A stretch of 16,366 nucleotides of DNA from Streptomycetaceae bacterium (GTDB lineage: Bacteria; Actinomycetota; Actinomycetes; Nanopelagicales; Nanopelagicaceae): assembly GCA_027486075.1 (NCBI GenBank), contig JAIXPU010000073.1, positions 1-16,366 of the forward strand, in the 5' to 3' direction. Every line of letters begins with the position of its first letter. The stretch's first letter is position 1. The notes under the pieces are model-generated. The model did no database searches. It had not been told where the DNA came from and saw only the letters and a program-made list of their open reading frames with translations. The position numbers were made by a program, and so were the translations under genes. Positions 14,382 through 16,366 of the stretch are shown here, piece by piece.

Positions 14382-15380
14382 ATTAAGAAAGTAATGAACG
14401 CTCCCGACTCTGTGGTCACTGACTATCTGACTGGGCTTGAGTCCAGTCATCGTGAAGTAATTGAGTTCGATCTAAATTCACGCATAATCCAAAGAAAAAC
14501 TACCCCTCCACGCCCAAAAGTGGGCTTGATATCAGGTGGAGGTTCAGGCTGTGAGCCCATGCACTGTGGGTATGTCGGCTACGGTGGACTTGATGCAGCG
14601 TGTCCTGGGGAAATTTTCACTTCCCCAGTCCCAGCTCAAATCATGGCTGCCACAGAACGAGCGAATATGGGCAAAGGTGTTCTCTACATAATTAAAAACT
14701 TTGGCGGCGAGGTAATGAATTTCGGACTCTCCGCTGAGATTATGAAGCGCAGAGGCATCGAGATATCGAAGGTTGTCGTAAATGACGACAGTTCTTTTCC
14801 GCTAGCTCAAGTTGATAGGCGGCGAGGGTTAGGTGCGACTATTTTAGTTGAAAAAATCGCAGGAGCTGCTGCAGAAAGAGGTGATGATCTCGCACAGGTC
14901 ACAACCATAGCTTCAAAAGTCATCACTAACTCTCGTTCATTCGGTGTCGCATTTAATTCATGCACTACACCTAAGGTTGGGCATCCAAATTTTGAAATGC
15001 CAGAAGATGAGTTTGATGTAGGAGTTGGAATCGGTGGTGATCGCGGACATTCCAGAACCAAAATGGTCTCTGCTGATAATATTGCGGATATCCTTCTCGA
15101 AAGGCCTTCTGTCGAATTAAATATCGCTTCTGGTTCAAAAATAATTCTGCTGATTAGCGGATTAGGTTCCACTCCCTCTATCGAGCTTTACACACTCTCT
15201 GGGATCATTCAGAGCAAGCTGGCTCTCAAAGGCGCCGAATCAATCAGGACATTAGTTGGAAACTTTATAACTTCATTAGACACATTTGGAGTGATTGCAA
15301 CTTTTTTGGTTGCAGATGAAGAGTTGCTTGAACTCTATGATTGCCCAATCAATACGCCTGCTTTAAGGTGGGGAATATGA
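14382..15380 (+). CDS. DhaK-like kinase subunit with substituted active site
   Basis: This is homologous along its length to DhaK, the dihydroxyacetone-binding subunit of dihydroxyacetone kinase. It aligns from KKVMNAPDSV through GEIFTSPVP, RRGLGATILVEK, GAAAERGDDL and GNFITSLDTFG to PALRWG. The three residues that define DhaK chemistry are changed. His56 of E. coli (GSGHEPMH) is Cys57 here (GSGCEPMH), Asp109 is Glu110 (KNFGGEVMNF), and the covalently binding His218 (VGIHGEPG) is Gly218 (VGIGGDRG). It may therefore act on another substrate or be regulatory. Start: GGAGG at 14369-14373 sits eight bases before ATT at 14382, and ATT-Lys-Lys matches the DhaK Met-Lys-Lys start. Alternatives are TTG 14367 (no ribosome-binding site) and ATG 14394 (20 bases away). 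Its stop overlaps the dhaL ATG. Confidence 0.82.
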   Translation: MKKVMNAPDSVVTDYLTGLESSHREVIEFDLNSRIIQRKTTPPRPKVGLISGGGSGCEPMHCGYVGYGGLDAACPGEIFTSPVPAQIMAATERANMGKGVLYIIKNFGGEVMNFGLSAEIMKRRGIEISKVVVNDDSSFPLAQVDRRRGLGATILVEKIAGAAAERGDDLAQVTTIASKVITNSRSFGVAFNSCTTPKVGHPNFEMPEDEFDVGVGIGGDRGHSRTKMVSADNIADILLERPSVELNIASGSKIILLISGLGSTPSIELYTLSGIIQSKLALKGAESIRTLVGNFITSLDTFGVIATFLVADEELLELYDCPINTPALRWGI

Positions 15381-16033
15381 AAACCTCCGCAATTCTTTCT
15401 CCTTTAATAGCCCAGAATTGGCTAGAAGAATTCAGTAAAATTGTTATAAGCCTCGAGGATCACTTGAATGAATTGGATGCTGCGGTCGGAGATGGGGAAC
15501 ATGGTTCAAATCTTTCAAATGGCGCAAAGGCTTTACTTCAAGGATTTCCAAACTTCAAATCTCGCACTTTAGGTGAATTTTTTGAAGATGCCGGAATGAC
15601 AATTATCAATTCAGTTGGTGGTGCAAGTGGCGCACTCTATGGAACTCTTTTTTTACGTTTGAGTGATGTCACATCTAATTATCAAGAGGCTGATCTCACA
15701 CTGATATCACAAGCATTTGATTCTAGTCTCTCTGGAATCATGGAATTGGGACGCGTGAAGCCAGGAGATAAAACCCTTGTAGATGCTCTAGAACCAGCAG
15801 TAACTTCTATGCGCGCAAGTGTCAAAAATTCTGAAAATCTATTGACTGCCATGATTAAAGCTCACTATGCGGCAGAACTGGGATGTAGTAGCACCGCAAA
15901 TATGGAGGCTCGAAAAGGTCGTGGCAGCTACCAGGGCGATCGAAGTATTGGGCATATTGATCCTGGAGCCACCTCAATGGCTGCCTTGTTTGGCGCATTA
16001 TCGAACACAATTAGTAATTATTTTCCGCATTAA
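15377..16033 (+). CDS. DhaL-like ADP/ATP-binding kinase subunit
   Basis: The partner of the DhaK-like protein, 218 residues and full-length compared with E. coli DhaL. It keeps the nucleotide-site landmarks LDAAVGDGEHG (33-43), SVGGASGALYGT (79-90), KPGDKTLVDA (128-137) and ARKGRGSYQGDRSIGHIDPG (178-197). Of the three Mg-binding aspartates in E. coli (30, 35, 37), the first two align with Asp34 and Asp39, while the third is Glu41. I prefer the ATG at 15377, which overlaps the dhaK stop as ATGA and follows AAGGTGGGG, over an ATG at 15341 that adds 12 unlike residues. No DhaM or PTS protein is encoded in the window, so the phosphate donor (ATP or a phosphoprotein elsewhere) is open. Confidence 0.85.
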   Translation: MKTSAILSPLIAQNWLEEFSKIVISLEDHLNELDAAVGDGEHGSNLSNGAKALLQGFPNFKSRTLGEFFEDAGMTIINSVGGASGALYGTLFLRLSDVTSNYQEADLTLISQAFDSSLSGIMELGRVKPGDKTLVDALEPAVTSMRASVKNSENLLTAMIKAHYAAELGCSSTANMEARKGRGSYQGDRSIGHIDPGATSMAALFGALSNTISNYFPH

Positions 16034-16109
16034 ATCCAGCATGTGCCGCCGGAAGCGAAGCAAAAATCAGCGCGCTGATGCTCAGAAGGACTCTAGAAAC
16101 CTTGCGCAT
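16011..16109 (-). pseudogene. Truncated secreted-protein gene (signal peptide stub)
   Basis: The minus strand reads 32 codons from ATG 16109-16107 to TAA 16013-16011: a basic start MRKVSRV, a hydrophobic core LLSISALIFASL and a classic signal-peptidase site PAAHA followed by Gly. The mature part is only eight residues (GFNAENNY) before the stop, and those last codons overlap the 3' end of dhaL. The simplest reading is a normal exported-protein gene whose body was lost when the metabolic block arrived, with the join close to 16034. It has its own consensus promoter and appears leaderless. A genuine tiny secreted peptide is the less likely alternative. Confidence 0.5.
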
Positions 16110-16116
16110 ACTCCAA

Positions 16117-16146
16117 ATTATAAAAACGGGCTCCTCCACTTTTCAA
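16117..16146 (-). promoter_or_regulatory. Consensus promoter of the signal-peptide stub
   Basis: Minus-strand TTGAAA (16146-16141), an 18-base spacer and a perfect TATAAT (16122-16117) lie seven bases before the ATG at 16109, so the transcript would be leaderless or nearly so. The same bases can also fold: AACGGG (16125-16130) pairs with CCCGTT (16154-16159), and a T-run follows on the minus strand. A terminator is thus an alternative reading. Confidence 0.45.
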
Positions 16147-16172
16147 GAGTCCCCCCGTTGTAGCCTCGAGCC

Positions 16173-16366
16173 ATGAACTACCCAGCCCTACGCACCACCC
16201 TCAAATGCGGCTCCATCGTCTTTGGAGCATCCGCACTCTTTCTTCTGGCTCTGCCCTCACTCTTTCTCGAACTCCTAGCCCTTGAGACCACAGATGAGCT
16301 CACCTGGTCCATGCGCATGATCGGCATAACCGTCTTTGCCTTAGCCGGAAATATGTGGAACAACGC
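16173..16366 (+). CDS. N-terminal part of a small membrane protein (partial)
   Basis: ATG at 16173 opens a frame of 64 codons that runs off the window. The residues show a short basic N-terminus (MNYPALRTTLKCG), a hydrophobic helix (SIVFGASALFLLALPSLFLE), a turn with ETTDELTW and a second helix (MIGITVFALAGNMW). No ribosome-binding site is present. A TAGCCT box at 16161-16166 sits six bases before the ATG, so a leaderless transcript is likely. Composition is about 55% GC, higher than the sugar cluster. The ELTW-plus-helix pattern recalls the protein that ends at 126. It is divergent from the signal-peptide stub. I do not recognise the family and assign no function. Confidence 0.65.
   Translation, partial: MNYPALRTTLKCGSIVFGASALFLLALPSLFLELLALETTDELTWSMRMIGITVFALAGNMWNN

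Noticed and set aside
15341..15376. Upstream ATG extending the DhaL-like protein by 12 residues
   Set aside because: The extension overlaps the end of dhaK in another frame, does not resemble DhaL N-termini, and the ATG at 15377 has the classic ATGA overlap and a ribosome-binding site.
127..16172. Searched for transposase, integrase, tRNA attachment site and terminal inverted repeats that would make the block a standard mobile element
   Set aside because: None was found; island status rests on boundary and composition evidence only.
1..16366. Window ends might join into one circular element, with the gene at 16173 continuing at base 1
   Set aside because: Joining the ends puts the frame out of register: the codon made from the last two bases and base 1 is followed by CAG CGC TAG, a stop, and the left fragment is read in a different frame.

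Overview
The window looks like part of the chromosome of a low-to-moderate GC actinobacterium. Freshwater acI / Nanopelagicales-type lineages are my best guess, from the base composition, tightly overlapping reading frames, a Tat-type sugar-binding protein and apparently leaderless promoters with TANNNT -10 boxes. The lineage is an inference. No rRNA, tRNA, CRISPR, transposase or integrase is visible.

Layout. (1) 1-126 is the 3' end of a plus-strand membrane-protein gene. (2) 127-521 has no intact gene. It ends in a promoter for a cyclopropane-fatty-acyl-phospholipid synthase (522-1631, plus). (3) 1855-14251 is one long minus-strand cluster of twelve genes, read right to left: a ribose-type ABC ATPase, two RbsC-type permeases, a Tat-signal sugar-binding protein, a FadR-type GntR regulator, an isochorismatase-fold hydrolase, a PfpI/DJ-1 protein, a GMC flavin oxidoreductase, its gluconate-2-dehydrogenase-subunit-3-like partner, an enolase-superfamily acid-sugar dehydratase, KDPG aldolase and KDG kinase. 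(4) 14252-14381 is a compact divergent control region with back-to-back promoters and a 14-bp palindrome touching both. (5) 14382-16033 (plus) holds a DhaK/DhaL-type kinase pair. (6) 16011-16109 (minus) is a promoter plus signal-peptide stub of a gene cut short exactly where dhaL ends, followed by the 5' end of another small membrane-protein gene (16173-16366, plus).

How it fits together. The cluster reads as uptake of an unknown sugar or sugar acid, flavin-dependent oxidation, dehydration to a 2-keto-3-deoxy acid, phosphorylation and aldol cleavage to pyruvate plus glyceraldehyde 3-phosphate, under one GntR regulator. The DhaKL pair is probably co-regulated. Its DhaK lacks all three residues that define dihydroxyacetone binding and catalysis, so it is unlikely to be an ordinary dihydroxyacetone kinase; this is the most novel point in the window.

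Genome context. The metabolic block has lower GC (32-47% in hand-counted 60-base lines) than the right flank (about 55% over 16191-16366). It ends inside a truncated secreted-protein gene and is bounded on both sides by similar-looking small membrane proteins. This suggests a metabolic island placed by recombination rather than by a visible mobile element.
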